Source: Myxococcales bacterium
GTDB taxonomy: Bacteria > Myxococcota_A > Polyangia > Polyangiales > Polyangiaceae
DNA: 64,000 nucleotides
Direction: 5' to 3'
Assembly: GCA_013297655.1 (NCBI GenBank)
Contig: JAAFHV010000009.1
Coordinates: 6,685-70,684 of the forward strand
A program made the position numbers and the translations under genes. Shown here piece by piece: positions 32,966-41,262 of the stretch. The notes under the pieces were generated by a model. That model did no database searches and was not told the DNA's origin. It saw only the letters and a program-made list of their open reading frames with translations. The number at the start of each line of letters is the position of its first letter. Positions within the stretch are counted from its first letter, which is position 1.

Positions 32966-35900
32966 TCACCGCGGCACGGGCGCCTGTGGCTGCCCTCGCC
33001 GCACCTGCCAACGCCGCCAGACCGTGTACGCGGCGGGCAGAACGAACAGCGTGAGGAGCAAACACGAAACCAAGCCGCCCACGAGGGGAGCGGCGATACG
33101 CGCGGAGACGTCGGCCCCTGGGCCCGACTCCCAAAGGAGGGGCAAGAGGCCCAGAACCGTGCTCGCGACCGACATGACGATGGGTCTCACACGCGACGAA
33201 GCTCCGTCGATGATGGCCTCGTTCACGTCATTCAGCTCCGACGAGGGCTTGACCTCCTCGCTCCGCGATATGGCCTGATCGAGGAACTCGACCATGAGAA
33301 TCCCGGTCTCCGTCGCAGTGCCGACGACGGCGATGAGCCCCACCCACACGGCCGTCGAGAGGTTGTAGTGCTTTAGGTAGAGCAGCCACACGCTTCCGGT
33401 CAACGCGAAGGGAAGAGTCGTGAGGACCAGTCCGGTCTGGGCCCAGCCCCGCATCGCTCTACGAAGGAGAAAGATGACCAAAAGAAGGGTCAGAGGCACC
33501 ACCCAGGTCATGCGCGCCTGCATATCCTCCATGAGCTCGTACTGGCCCGTCCACTGGAGCCGATAACCAGGAGGCAGCGATAGGTCGCGCGCGACGAGCT
33601 GCTTGGCGTCGTTCACCCAGCCCCCGAGATCACGTTGGGAAGCGTCGATGTCCGCGAACACGTAGCCAACGAGGACGCCGTCCTCGTCCTTGATCATGGG
33701 CGGACCGGTGACGACCCGCACGTTCGCGATCGCGCCGAGTGGCACCGTGCCCCCGGACGGCCGCCAGCGGTCACTCGGGTCGGGAGCGAAAGCGGAGGGG
33801 CCGCCCATTCCAGGGGTCGGGCTCGCTGCGCCGCTGGAAGCCATCTGCGGTCGCGAGCGCCCTGCGCCCCCATTTCCCATGCCCCCGCCCATCGCGCCCC
33901 CGCCAACGCGGGGCGGCCCACCTTGCATACCGCTCGCCTGCGGGGAGGACCCGGCCCCCGAGCCCCCGAGCTCGACCTCACTGACGGGCTCCGAAACGGA
34001 TACCGGGACGAGAATGCGGCGCAGCGACTCGGTGTCGGCTCGGTAATCCGAGGCGTATCGTAGGTTGATTGAAAACCGCGAGCGCCCTGCGATCACGGTA
34101 GAAACCTGCATGCCACCGACCGCCGCTTCGACGACGTCGTGGACGTCACGCACCGAGAGGCCGTAGCGCGCAATGGCTTCTCGATCCGGGACGACGTCGA
34201 TGTACTCGCGCCCCGTCTGGCGTTCCGCAAAGGTGCTGCGTGTTCCGGGAACCGCGCGCAGCATGCCTTCCAGGGCGACGGAAATTCGCTCGATTTCGCC
34301 GAGATCACTCCCGAAAACCTTGATACCGACTGGGGTCCGCACTCCCGTCGTCAGCATGTCGATGCGCGTACGAATCGGAGGCGCGATGGCCATCTGAAAG
34401 CCGGGCATTCGCAGCGCCGCATCCATGTCACGGGTGAGCTCCTCGATGGTGCGCGGCCGCTCCTCCCTCCAGATCCAACGGAGCGGCACTTTGAGCCACT
34501 CCGGTCCCCCGCTGTACCAACGCGCCGTGAATCGCTTCGGCCACGCGTCCGCGGGACGCAAGGCGACGACGCTTTCGATCATGTCGAGCTGCGCAGGGTC
34601 GGTCGCGGTCTCCGCTCGACCGGCCTTGCCGTGCACGGACTCCACTTCAGGGAAGCTCTTGATGATTTGGTGCTGGGCGGTGAGCGCTCGGCGGGCCTCC
34701 TCGATCGAGATTCCGGGGAAGGTCGTCGGCATCACGAGGAGGCTGCCTTCGTCGAGGGGCGGCATGAACTCGGAGCCGAGCCGCATACCGATGGGCACCG
34801 TCGCGACGAGCAACGCAGCGGCGGCGGCGAGCACGAGCCATCGCCCCCGCACCGCGTAGCGAAGGAGCGGTCGATACACGCGCGCAAGGAGGCGGCTCAC
34901 CGGGTTCTGTTCCTCCCTCCGAAACTTGCCTCGCATCACCAAGAGCATGAGCGGCGGGACCAGCGTCACGGAGAGCAGCGCCGCCGCGAACGTGGCGAAC
35001 GTGTGCGTGAGCACGAGCGGGCGAAACAGGCGGCCGGCTTGGCCAGTCAAGCTGAGGAGCGGAATGAAGCTGACGGTGACGATGAGGAGAGAGAAGAACG
35101 TCGGCCGTCCCACTTCCTTCATCGCGTCGAGGATGATGCGACGTCTGTCTGGGCCGGGCTCTGCGAGGGAGAGTTTCCGCGCGGCATTTTCGACGAAGGT
35201 CGTAGAGGCGTCCTCGAGCTCCCCTACCGCGATCGCGATCCCGGCGAGGGACATGATGTTGATCGTCATCCCGAGGTGAAACGCGGGAATGAAGGTCATG
35301 AGGACGGCGAGGGGGATCACGATGATGGCGACGATGGCGGATCGAAAGCTGAACAGGAAGACGAGACAAACGAGCGTCACGATGACGCCTTCCTGAATCA
35401 GCGTGCTCGTCAGCGTCGCGACCGAGCCACGAATCAGCTCGGACCGATCGTAGGTCGGAACGATGCGAACCCCGTCGGGCAAGCTCAGCCGTGCGATCTC
35501 GGCCTTGATCGCGTCGTTGACTTCGAGGGCGTTCGAGCCGATGCGCATCACCACGATCCCGCCAGCGACCTCACCGCGGCCATTCCAGTCCGCGGCGCCG
35601 CGGCGGATGTCGGGACCGAACTGCACACGCGCTACGTCGCGTAATCGAATAGGCGTGCCCCCCGCGCCCACGCTCACGACGCTCGCCTCGAGGTCGGCGA
35701 GCGACTTGACGTAGCCGCGGCCACGCAAAACGTATTCGCGCCCAGAGAGCTCGAGCACGCGCGCGCCGACCTCGGAGTTCGCGTCTCGCGCGGCGCGCGT
35801 CACGTCGGCGAGCGAGAGCCCGTACGCAGCGAGGCGATTCGGGTCGAGGACAATCTGATACTGACGCTCGAAGCCACCGAACGACGCGACCTCCGAAACG

Positions 35901-36418
35901 CCAGAGACCGCCTGGAGGGTTGGACGAATCGTGAAGTCTTGAAGCTCCCGCAGTTGAGCGAGATCGAGCTTTCCCGACGTGTCCTCGAGCGCGTATTGGA
36001 ACACCCAGCCGACGCCGCTCGCGTCCGGACCGAGCACGGGAGCGACGTCCGGCGGCAAAATCTTTTGCACACGCCCGAGCTGCTCCAAGATCCGCGTCCG
36101 CGCCCAGTAGATGTCGGTGCCATCTTCGAAAATGACATAGATGAAGCTCATCCCGAACATCGAGTAGCCGCGCACCGTGCGCGCTCGCGGCGTGCTCTGA
36201 AGCGCGCGCACGAGAGGATAGGTGACTTGGTCCTCGACGAGGTCGGGGCTCCGCCCCATCCAGTCGGTGAAGACGATGACCTGTGGATCGGAGAGGTCCG
36301 GGATCGCGTCGAGCGGAGTCGCCTTCATGGCGACGATTGCCCACACGACCAAAAGCGTGGTTGCGCCGAAGACCAGCCACGGACGTTTCGCACAAAACTC
36401 GATGATCCGTTCGATCAC
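32966..36418 (-). CDS. CusA/CzcA-type heavy-metal RND efflux pump
   Basis: A 1150-aa inner-membrane RND pump. Typical parts: N-terminal helix (RPWLVFGATTLLVVWAIVA), DLSDPQVIVFTDWMGRSPDL, porter domains, GIAIAVGELEDASTTFVENA (the helix-4 region with the proton-relay Asp retained), and the final helix GLVSCLLLTLFVLPAAYTVW. Met residues at the periplasmic entry suggest Cu(I)/Ag(I) rather than Zn/Co, but this is not decisive. An unusual Gly/Met/Ser-rich insertion occupies about residues 810-893. It lies ten bases after the adaptor gene in a CusC-B-A order operon. Confidence 0.92.
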   Translation of the reverse strand: MIERIIEFCAKRPWLVFGATTLLVVWAIVAMKATPLDAIPDLSDPQVIVFTDWMGRSPDLVEDQVTYPLVRALQSTPRARTVRGYSMFGMSFIYVIFEDGTDIYWARTRILEQLGRVQKILPPDVAPVLGPDASGVGWVFQYALEDTSGKLDLAQLRELQDFTIRPTLQAVSGVSEVASFGGFERQYQIVLDPNRLAAYGLSLADVTRAARDANSEVGARVLELSGREYVLRGRGYVKSLADLEASVVSVGAGGTPIRLRDVARVQFGPDIRRGAADWNGRGEVAGGIVVMRIGSNALEVNDAIKAEIARLSLPDGVRIVPTYDRSELIRGSVATLTSTLIQEGVIVTLVCLVFLFSFRSAIVAIIVIPLAVLMTFIPAFHLGMTINIMSLAGIAIAVGELEDASTTFVENAARKLSLAEPGPDRRRIILDAMKEVGRPTFFSLLIVTVSFIPLLSLTGQAGRLFRPLVLTHTFATFAAALLSVTLVPPLMLLVMRGKFRREEQNPVSRLLARVYRPLLRYAVRGRWLVLAAAAALLVATVPIGMRLGSEFMPPLDEGSLLVMPTTFPGISIEEARRALTAQHQIIKSFPEVESVHGKAGRAETATDPAQLDMIESVVALRPADAWPKRFTARWYSGGPEWLKVPLRWIWREERPRTIEELTRDMDAALRMPGFQMAIAPPIRTRIDMLTTGVRTPVGIKVFGSDLGEIERISVALEGMLRAVPGTRSTFAERQTGREYIDVVPDREAIARYGLSVRDVHDVVEAAVGGMQVSTVIAGRSRFSINLRYASDYRADTESLRRILVPVSVSEPVSEVELGGSGAGSSPQASGMQGGPPRVGGGAMGGGMGNGGAGRSRPQMASSGAASPTPGMGGPSAFAPDPSDRWRPSGGTVPLGAIANVRVVTGPPMIKDEDGVLVGYVFADIDASQRDLGGWVNDAKQLVARDLSLPPGYRLQWTGQYELMEDMQARMTWVVPLTLLLVIFLLRRAMRGWAQTGLVLTTLPFALTGSVWLLYLKHYNLSTAVWVGLIAVVGTATETGILMVEFLDQAISRSEEVKPSSELNDVNEAIIDGASSRVRPIVMSVASTVLGLLPLLWESGPGADVSARIAAPLVGGLVSCLLLTLFVLPAAYTVWRRWQVRRGQPQAPVPR

Positions 36419-36427
36419 TGCGCTCCC

Positions 36428-37762
36428 CTAATGCCCTTCGTGCCCTGAGCTCGGCGGCGGGTTCGATCCAGGTTCCGGTTGTGCGCTACGACCTGGTGGC
36501 GTGACCGTCGGACTCGGAAGTCGGTCCTGGACGGGAGCGCTTGTCATGGGCGCAGGCGCTGCCGACTTGCCGTCCTGAGGCGTGCCGTGGACATGACCGG
36601 TGCCGCCGCCCGAAGCGCGCAGGCGGCTCTCCGAGTCGATCAGGAATACGCCAGAAGCGACGATTGAGTCGCCTTCGCTCAGCCCCTCGCGCACTTCGAC
36701 GCGATCGTCTAGACGGGCCCCGAGCTTCACGGATCGGGGGGCGAAGCGCCCCTCTCGCTCGACGACGAAGACATGCTGCGTATCGCCGATGTCGACGATG
36801 GCGTCACGCGGCACGGTAAGCGCATCGTGAGGTCTCACCTGGAAGCTCGCTCCTCCGTAGAGTCCGGGACGCAAAGCGCCGTCGCGGTTCTCGACGACGA
36901 AGCGCACGCGGAGCGTCCGTGTACGCTCCGTGAGCGTCGGGTAGAGGAAGCCGACCCGCGCCTCGAAGGGTGGCCGCCCCGATGCCACGAAATCGAGTCG
37001 CGCCGGCGTATCGCGCAGGACGAAAGGGATGTCGGCTTCCGGCACCTCGGCGAGCACCCAAACCTGGGACAGGTCCGCGATCGTAACGAGCTCGGTCGAG
37101 GGGTCCACCGCGGTGCCCACCGAAATGCCGCGGTGGACCACGACCCCACCTCGAGGAGCGGACACGGTGACCAGGCGTCTCGCTTCGCCCGCCGTTTCGA
37201 TGGCCCGGATCTCGGCCTCCGTCACGCCGAGCACTTTCAGCCGCGACCGTGCGCTCTGAAGCACGACGCTCGGAGGGCTCGCGCCCGCTCCGCTGCGCGC
37301 GACGAGGTACTCGTTTTGAGACGACAGCAGCTCTTGCGAGAAGATCCCGGCGAGGGGCTGGCCGGCGCGAACGCTCTCACCTGTCGTGCTCACGTAGAGC
37401 TGCTCGATCCATCCGGAGACGCGCGTGTGCACGTGCGAGATGCGAGATTCGTCCGGAACCACCGTCGCGACGGTCCGAAGCGGTCGCGAGATCGCTTCGC
37501 GCTTTACGCGCTCGACGCGGACACCGATCGCCGGCAGGCGGAGGGGATCGAGCTCTACCGGCACACGAGGATGGGCGACGTGCGCGGAGCCTCCTACTAG
37601 CGGGAGCTCCGCACGAGGTACGCCTGGAGGAGAGCCGGACACGGGATGGACCGCGAAGGGCCACTCGTGTCGCAGATGCTGAACGAGCAACGCGACAGCG
37701 ACGAGGACGAGCACGACCGCGCCGCCAACGCTCACGCTGCGCCATTCGCGTTTGAGGTTCAC
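36428..37762 (-). CDS. CusB-type RND periplasmic adaptor
   Basis: A 444-aa membrane-fusion protein with one N-terminal helix, a barrel-sandwich region (SHVHTRVSGWIEQLYVSTTG ... AGQPLAGIFSQELLSSQNEY), an alpha hairpin and a beta-barrel (LSQVWVLAEVPEADIPFVL). The C-terminal tail is Pro/Ser-rich with HVHG and ends GHEGH, possibly metal-binding. GTG 37762 overlaps the stop of the TolC-like gene (GTGA, 37759-37762), which fixes the start. It links the pump to the outer-membrane channel. Confidence 0.9.
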   Translation of the reverse strand: MNLKREWRSVSVGGAVVLVLVAVALLVQHLRHEWPFAVHPVSGSPPGVPRAELPLVGGSAHVAHPRVPVELDPLRLPAIGVRVERVKREAISRPLRTVATVVPDESRISHVHTRVSGWIEQLYVSTTGESVRAGQPLAGIFSQELLSSQNEYLVARSGAGASPPSVVLQSARSRLKVLGVTEAEIRAIETAGEARRLVTVSAPRGGVVVHRGISVGTAVDPSTELVTIADLSQVWVLAEVPEADIPFVLRDTPARLDFVASGRPPFEARVGFLYPTLTERTRTLRVRFVVENRDGALRPGLYGGASFQVRPHDALTVPRDAIVDIGDTQHVFVVEREGRFAPRSVKLGARLDDRVEVREGLSEGDSIVASGVFLIDSESRLRASGGGTGHVHGTPQDGKSAAPAPMTSAPVQDRLPSPTVTPPGRSAQPEPGSNPPPSSGHEGH

Positions 37763-39051
37763 CGCCCCACCGCGCCGTTCTTGGCGGTCGCTCGATTTAG
37801 CCGTGCCCACGCGAGGCCGAGCTCGAGCTCCGCGGAGACGAGCTCCGCCTCCACGGACCAGAGCGTCTCGGCGGCCTCGATGACGCTGACGAGCGGGAGC
37901 GTGCCCGATGAGTATGCGGCGATCGAAGGATCGATCACGCGCCGGGTGCGCGGGAGGACGTTGTCTCGCAAGGCAAGAAAGCGGTCGCGGGACGCGAGTA
38001 CTTGGTAGCGAGCGGCCGCCGATTCCCCCTCTACCATTCGAGTCATCGCGCTCAGATCGGCCCGCGACATGTCGACCATGGCTTCCGCTTCTCGGACGCC
38101 CGAGTGGAGACGGTCACGCCAAATGGGGATGGTCACGCCCACCATCAGCATCCAGCCCGGCCCGTCCGTCATGGTGTACGCGGGACCCGTCCGCACCATC
38201 GCCATCGGCGCGTACATCGACTTCATCACCGAGACCTCGGCTTGGGCACGGGCGATCTCCGATCGACCGGCCGAGAGCTCGGGCCGGTCACGAACCGTCG
38301 CGTCGTGAACCTCACGCCATTCGGCCGGGGTCGCCGTCGTGGCGGCGCTCTCGAGTGAAGGCACTTCGCCATCCACGCGCCGAGCTAGGCTCGCGTTCAG
38401 CATCGCCTCTCCAGCACGCACCTCGGACCGAATCGCGCGAGCCGTTCCCTCCAGACGGGAGACTGCGACCTCGGCTCGGAGCACGTCCGGCTGAGCGCCC
38501 GTCCCGCCCGCGTAGCGCGCGTTGGCGGCGGTGACGAGTTGACGAGCGAGCGCGAGCTGCTGGCCGAGGACCTGCGCCATCTGGCGGCGCTCGTGAAGCA
38601 TGAGGAACGCGGTCGCGGCGTCGAGCTCGACATCGAGACCCACGCGCTCGGTCTCGGCCCGGAGGCGCTGCGCATCCGCCTCTGCGCCTCGCCGTCGATT
38701 CGCGAGCACGCCCGACAGCGGAAATCGCTGCTCCACCGCAAGGCTGAAGTCCGCGCCATGGAGCTTGAACGGGAGGTGGTCCAGCGACGGTGAGACCATC
38801 GGATCATCGAGCGCGGACACGATGGCGGGGCGTTCGGCAGACGCACGCGCACGCGCGCGAGCGGCAGTGATTTCGGCGCGATCCGTCCGCGCGAGCTGCA
38901 GAACCTGGTCGAGCCGGAGGGGGTTCGGTAGTACGCCGCTCCGAGGCTCCCGATCGGGCTGCTGCGCCCGCGCTTGCCCGACACTCATGTGGAACGAGAG
39001 GAACCAGAGCACGACGAATTGACCGGCGTGCCAGCCGCTGCGGATGTTCAC
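37759..39051 (-). CDS. CusC-type outer membrane efflux protein (TolC family)
   Basis: A 430-aa protein with signal peptide ending ARAQQ and duplicated helical hairpins (LRLDQVLQLARTDRAEITAA; ELSAGRSEIARAQAEVSVMK). It also has DPMVSPSLDHLPFKL, often seen in metal-efflux OMFs. A Met-containing stretch (SVMKSMYAPMAMVRTGPAYT) is typical of copper/silver CusC relatives. I chose the GTG at 39051 because the signal peptide begins there; the frame can extend to 39117. First gene of the CusCBA operon. Confidence 0.85.
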   Translation of the reverse strand: MNIRSGWHAGQFVVLWFLSFHMSVGQARAQQPDREPRSGVLPNPLRLDQVLQLARTDRAEITAARARARASAERPAIVSALDDPMVSPSLDHLPFKLHGADFSLAVEQRFPLSGVLANRRRGAEADAQRLRAETERVGLDVELDAATAFLMLHERRQMAQVLGQQLALARQLVTAANARYAGGTGAQPDVLRAEVAVSRLEGTARAIRSEVRAGEAMLNASLARRVDGEVPSLESAATTATPAEWREVHDATVRDRPELSAGRSEIARAQAEVSVMKSMYAPMAMVRTGPAYTMTDGPGWMLMVGVTIPIWRDRLHSGVREAEAMVDMSRADLSAMTRMVEGESAAARYQVLASRDRFLALRDNVLPRTRRVIDPSIAAYSSGTLPLVSVIEAAETLWSVEAELVSAELELGLAWARLNRATAKNGAVGR

Positions 39052-39744
39052 CGTGCTCCGCCTGGTAACGGTTGAGTGGCAAGGCGAGGCGTCGCAGAGC
39101 GCGGTTGCCTCGAGCAAAGCTCTCCACCGAGGGCCACGGAGTCGCGCGCCGACCGCGACGTGTGGGCGATGCCGTCGCGGTCGGCTTTCCGCGCCGGTGA
39201 TCGTCGGACAGGCATTGGAATGGGCAGTGAGGTCGGCGGCTTCGGTCTCGAAGATCTCACCGCGCGGCTCGACGGCGCAGCTAGCCTCTTGCGATATGCC
39301 CGAATCGACGCGCGCTCAGGCTGCTCGAGCGGCCGCAGGTTGTTCGGATGCACACACACCGCCTTTCTGACTGCCCCGTTGCAATAGATGCGCCGCGGCG
39401 GTGACGTCGGTACGCTTGCCGCGCGATATCGCAGCGAAGCGGTACATCGACGGCGTATGTCGATTTGCTGGTGCAAAGCGTGCGCCCCCCGCGCAATCCC
39501 CGCCAACTACGCATCGTGCGTGAGCGCCGCATTTGAGGCGGGCACGCGGCCACCGAAAGGAGAATGCGTTGCTCGACTGTCGCTTGCGCTAACAATTGTA
39601 GGCTTGGCGTCACTCATCGAGTCGCGCGGAGGACGACGGTTTGCCCCCGGTGGTGCGCACGAGTCCGACCGGCCGCACCGCCACACGAGCTCGACGAGGA
39701 AGCGCCCGACGACGTCGAGCGCGATGTTGCAGCGTGCGCTCTTG
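39052..39744. other. 693-bp gap with no supported gene
   Basis: Several open frames overlap here but none has a ribosome site plus protein-like composition. The promoter of the CusCBA operon should lie in the first 150 bases, yet I see neither copper promoter pattern found elsewhere in the window. Confidence 0.4.
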
Positions 39745-39912
39745 CGCTCGCGAGGCCGGAGACCCCGATCCATGACCACTCATTTCAGCTCGCGATGCCA
39801 CAGACCCGGTCCATGACCCGCTCTTTGGTCTCGCGAGGCCGCAGCCCCCGGTCCGTGACCGCTTTTTTTCGCTCACGAGGCCCGAGATGCCGGTCTATCA
39901 CCGGCGTTTTGC
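39745..39912 (+). repeat. degenerate 42-bp tandem repeat array (4 units)
   Basis: Four diverged 42-base units at 39745, 39787, 39829 and 39871. Each has a CTCGCGAGGCC-type box (palindromic CTCGCGAG core), then CCCGGTCCATGA and a T-rich spacer. The last unit ends with a variant (CTCACGAGG ... TATCA) that also closes the second array at 40191-40338. Confidence 0.75.
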
Positions 39913-39997
39913 GTTCATGAGGAAGACGGCTAGCGTGTCGACGACGAGGCAGGCGAGCAGGCCATCTCGTAGCCCGCGGGTGATGCCGAGCTTTGCG

Positions 39998-40184
39998 TCA
40001 CTGCCACTCGCAATAGGATGTTTGCGCTCCTGCGAATGCGGCGACGCCGGCCGGACTCAACGCCCAGCGCATCACGAAGCGGACCGCGTCGATCTCGTCA
40101 GGACTGCCGGCAAAGGCCATATCGACGCCCGCGTCGCAGCGGCCGTCACCGTTCTCGTCGAGGAGCATCGGGTAGTAGTGCCCC
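39998..40184 (-). pseudogene. orphan C-terminal coding fragment between repeat arrays
   Basis: Minus strand reads MLLDENGDGRCDAGVDMAFA ... MRWALSPAGVAAFAGAQTSY then CEWQ and stop. DENGDGRCD resembles an EF-hand/dockerin-like calcium loop. The frame continues upstream through the 42-bp repeats, translating them as 14-residue units (KKGFMDRGSGPREG), because 42 is a multiple of three. More likely a gene whose front was replaced or overrun by repeats than a native protein. Confidence 0.4.
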
Positions 40185-40190
40185 TTCTTG

Positions 40191-40338
40191 CCCTCGCGAG
40201 GCCCCGACCCCCGGTCCATGAACCCCTTTTTGCCCTCGCGAGGCCCCGACCCCCGGTCCATGAACCCCTTTTTGCCCTCGCGAGGCCGACGACCCCGGTC
40301 CATGAACCCCTTTTTGCCCTCACGAGGCCGGCGTATCA
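40191..40338 (+). repeat. near-perfect 42-bp tandem repeat array (3.5 units)
   Basis: Units at 40191-40232 and 40233-40274 are identical; 40275-40316 differs by a few bases; 40317-40338 is a partial unit (CTCACGAGGCC ... TATCA) that touches the stop codon of the HNH gene. Unit boxes are the same as in the array at 39745-39912: CTCGCGAGGCC, CCCGGTCCATGA and CCCCTTTTTG. Confidence 0.85.
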
Positions 40339-41262
40339 ACGCGTCGACATGACCTTCGCCAAGAGCTTGGCCACCTTCGTATCGCTGCTCTCCACGTACC
40401 GCGCGGCGACGTCACGGATCTTCTTCGCTAGCGCCGGAGCCGTTCCATGGAGCGCTTCGAAGGCTCTCACGCAGGCCGTGTGCGATGCGTCGTCGGCCGT
40501 GAGGGCAGCGACGAGATCGATGGAGGTCACTCGACGTTTACGACCCGCACGCTTCGCCGTCGCGCGCGCGTCGAGCTCGGCCGACAAAAGCAAGATCGCC
40601 TCGGCGCGCGAACGAAGGAGGTCTTCGCGGAGGTTCAGCTCGAAGAAGGCGATGGTGACCTGAGCGCGCAGCCGCTCGTGGCCGCGCTTCGGCTTCGGGA
40701 ACATGAGGATCGCCTGGTGAACGAAGTAGTGGTCAGGATCATCGCCGTCATCGCCGAAAGGAAAGAGCAAAAGCGGCTTCTCCGTCGCGTTCAGCTTCGC
40801 GACGCTCTTCGCCTTCGAGGCTTTGCCAGCGATGGGGAAGCGGTCCTGCTTCCAAACGGAGTTGCAGTGTTTGCACGAGACGACGTAATTCCCAGGCTCG
40901 TGCGCGAGGGAGGGATAGCCACCGGAAGCGCCCTTTTTTATCTTCGATTGGTCGAGACTATGGCGCTTGGCGACGTCCGGCTTCGGCCATGGCGTCACAC
41001 GATTCTTCGGACGAAAGTGCTCGACGTCGTACTCCACCGAAATGCCAGCGGTGGTGGCCCCATCGATCTTCGCGAGTCGGCGCTCGCAGTAGATGCACTT
41101 GAAGCACTGGCGGCGCATGAACACGCCCTTGATCTCGCTCCAGATGCCGTCCTTCGATTTGGCCGCGGCCGCGTTCTTCTTCTTGGCCCGCTTCGCCCAC
41201 CCGCGCTTCTCCGCCTCGATCTGCTCGTCGAGCTTGTCGCGCGCCATGCGCACGAGGATCAT
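40336..41262 (-). CDS. HNH endonuclease, PtuB-like
   Basis: A 308-aa protein with a zinc-finger HNH core: CFKCIYCERRL, then YDVEHFRPKN (catalytic His) and GNYVVSCKHCNSVWKQDRFP. A Lys-rich N-terminus and a helical C-terminus surround it. ATG 41262 overlaps the stop of the ATPase gene (ATGA, 41259-41262). ATPase plus HNH nuclease pairs with this layout are the Septu (PtuA/PtuB) anti-phage system and related modules; the nuclease would cut nucleic acid after phage sensing. Assignment rests on domain pairing, not on a search. Confidence 0.8.
   Translation of the reverse strand: MILVRMARDKLDEQIEAEKRGWAKRAKKKNAAAAKSKDGIWSEIKGVFMRRQCFKCIYCERRLAKIDGATTAGISVEYDVEHFRPKNRVTPWPKPDVAKRHSLDQSKIKKGASGGYPSLAHEPGNYVVSCKHCNSVWKQDRFPIAGKASKAKSVAKLNATEKPLLLFPFGDDGDDPDHYFVHQAILMFPKPKRGHERLRAQVTIAFFELNLREDLLRSRAEAILLLSAELDARATAKRAGRKRRVTSIDLVAALTADDASHTACVRAFEALHGTAPALAKKIRDVAARYVESSDTKVAKLLAKVMSTR

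Noticed and set aside
39745-40338. 42-bp repeats considered as a CRISPR array
   Set aside because: Units are directly tandem with no unique spacers, and no cas genes are present.
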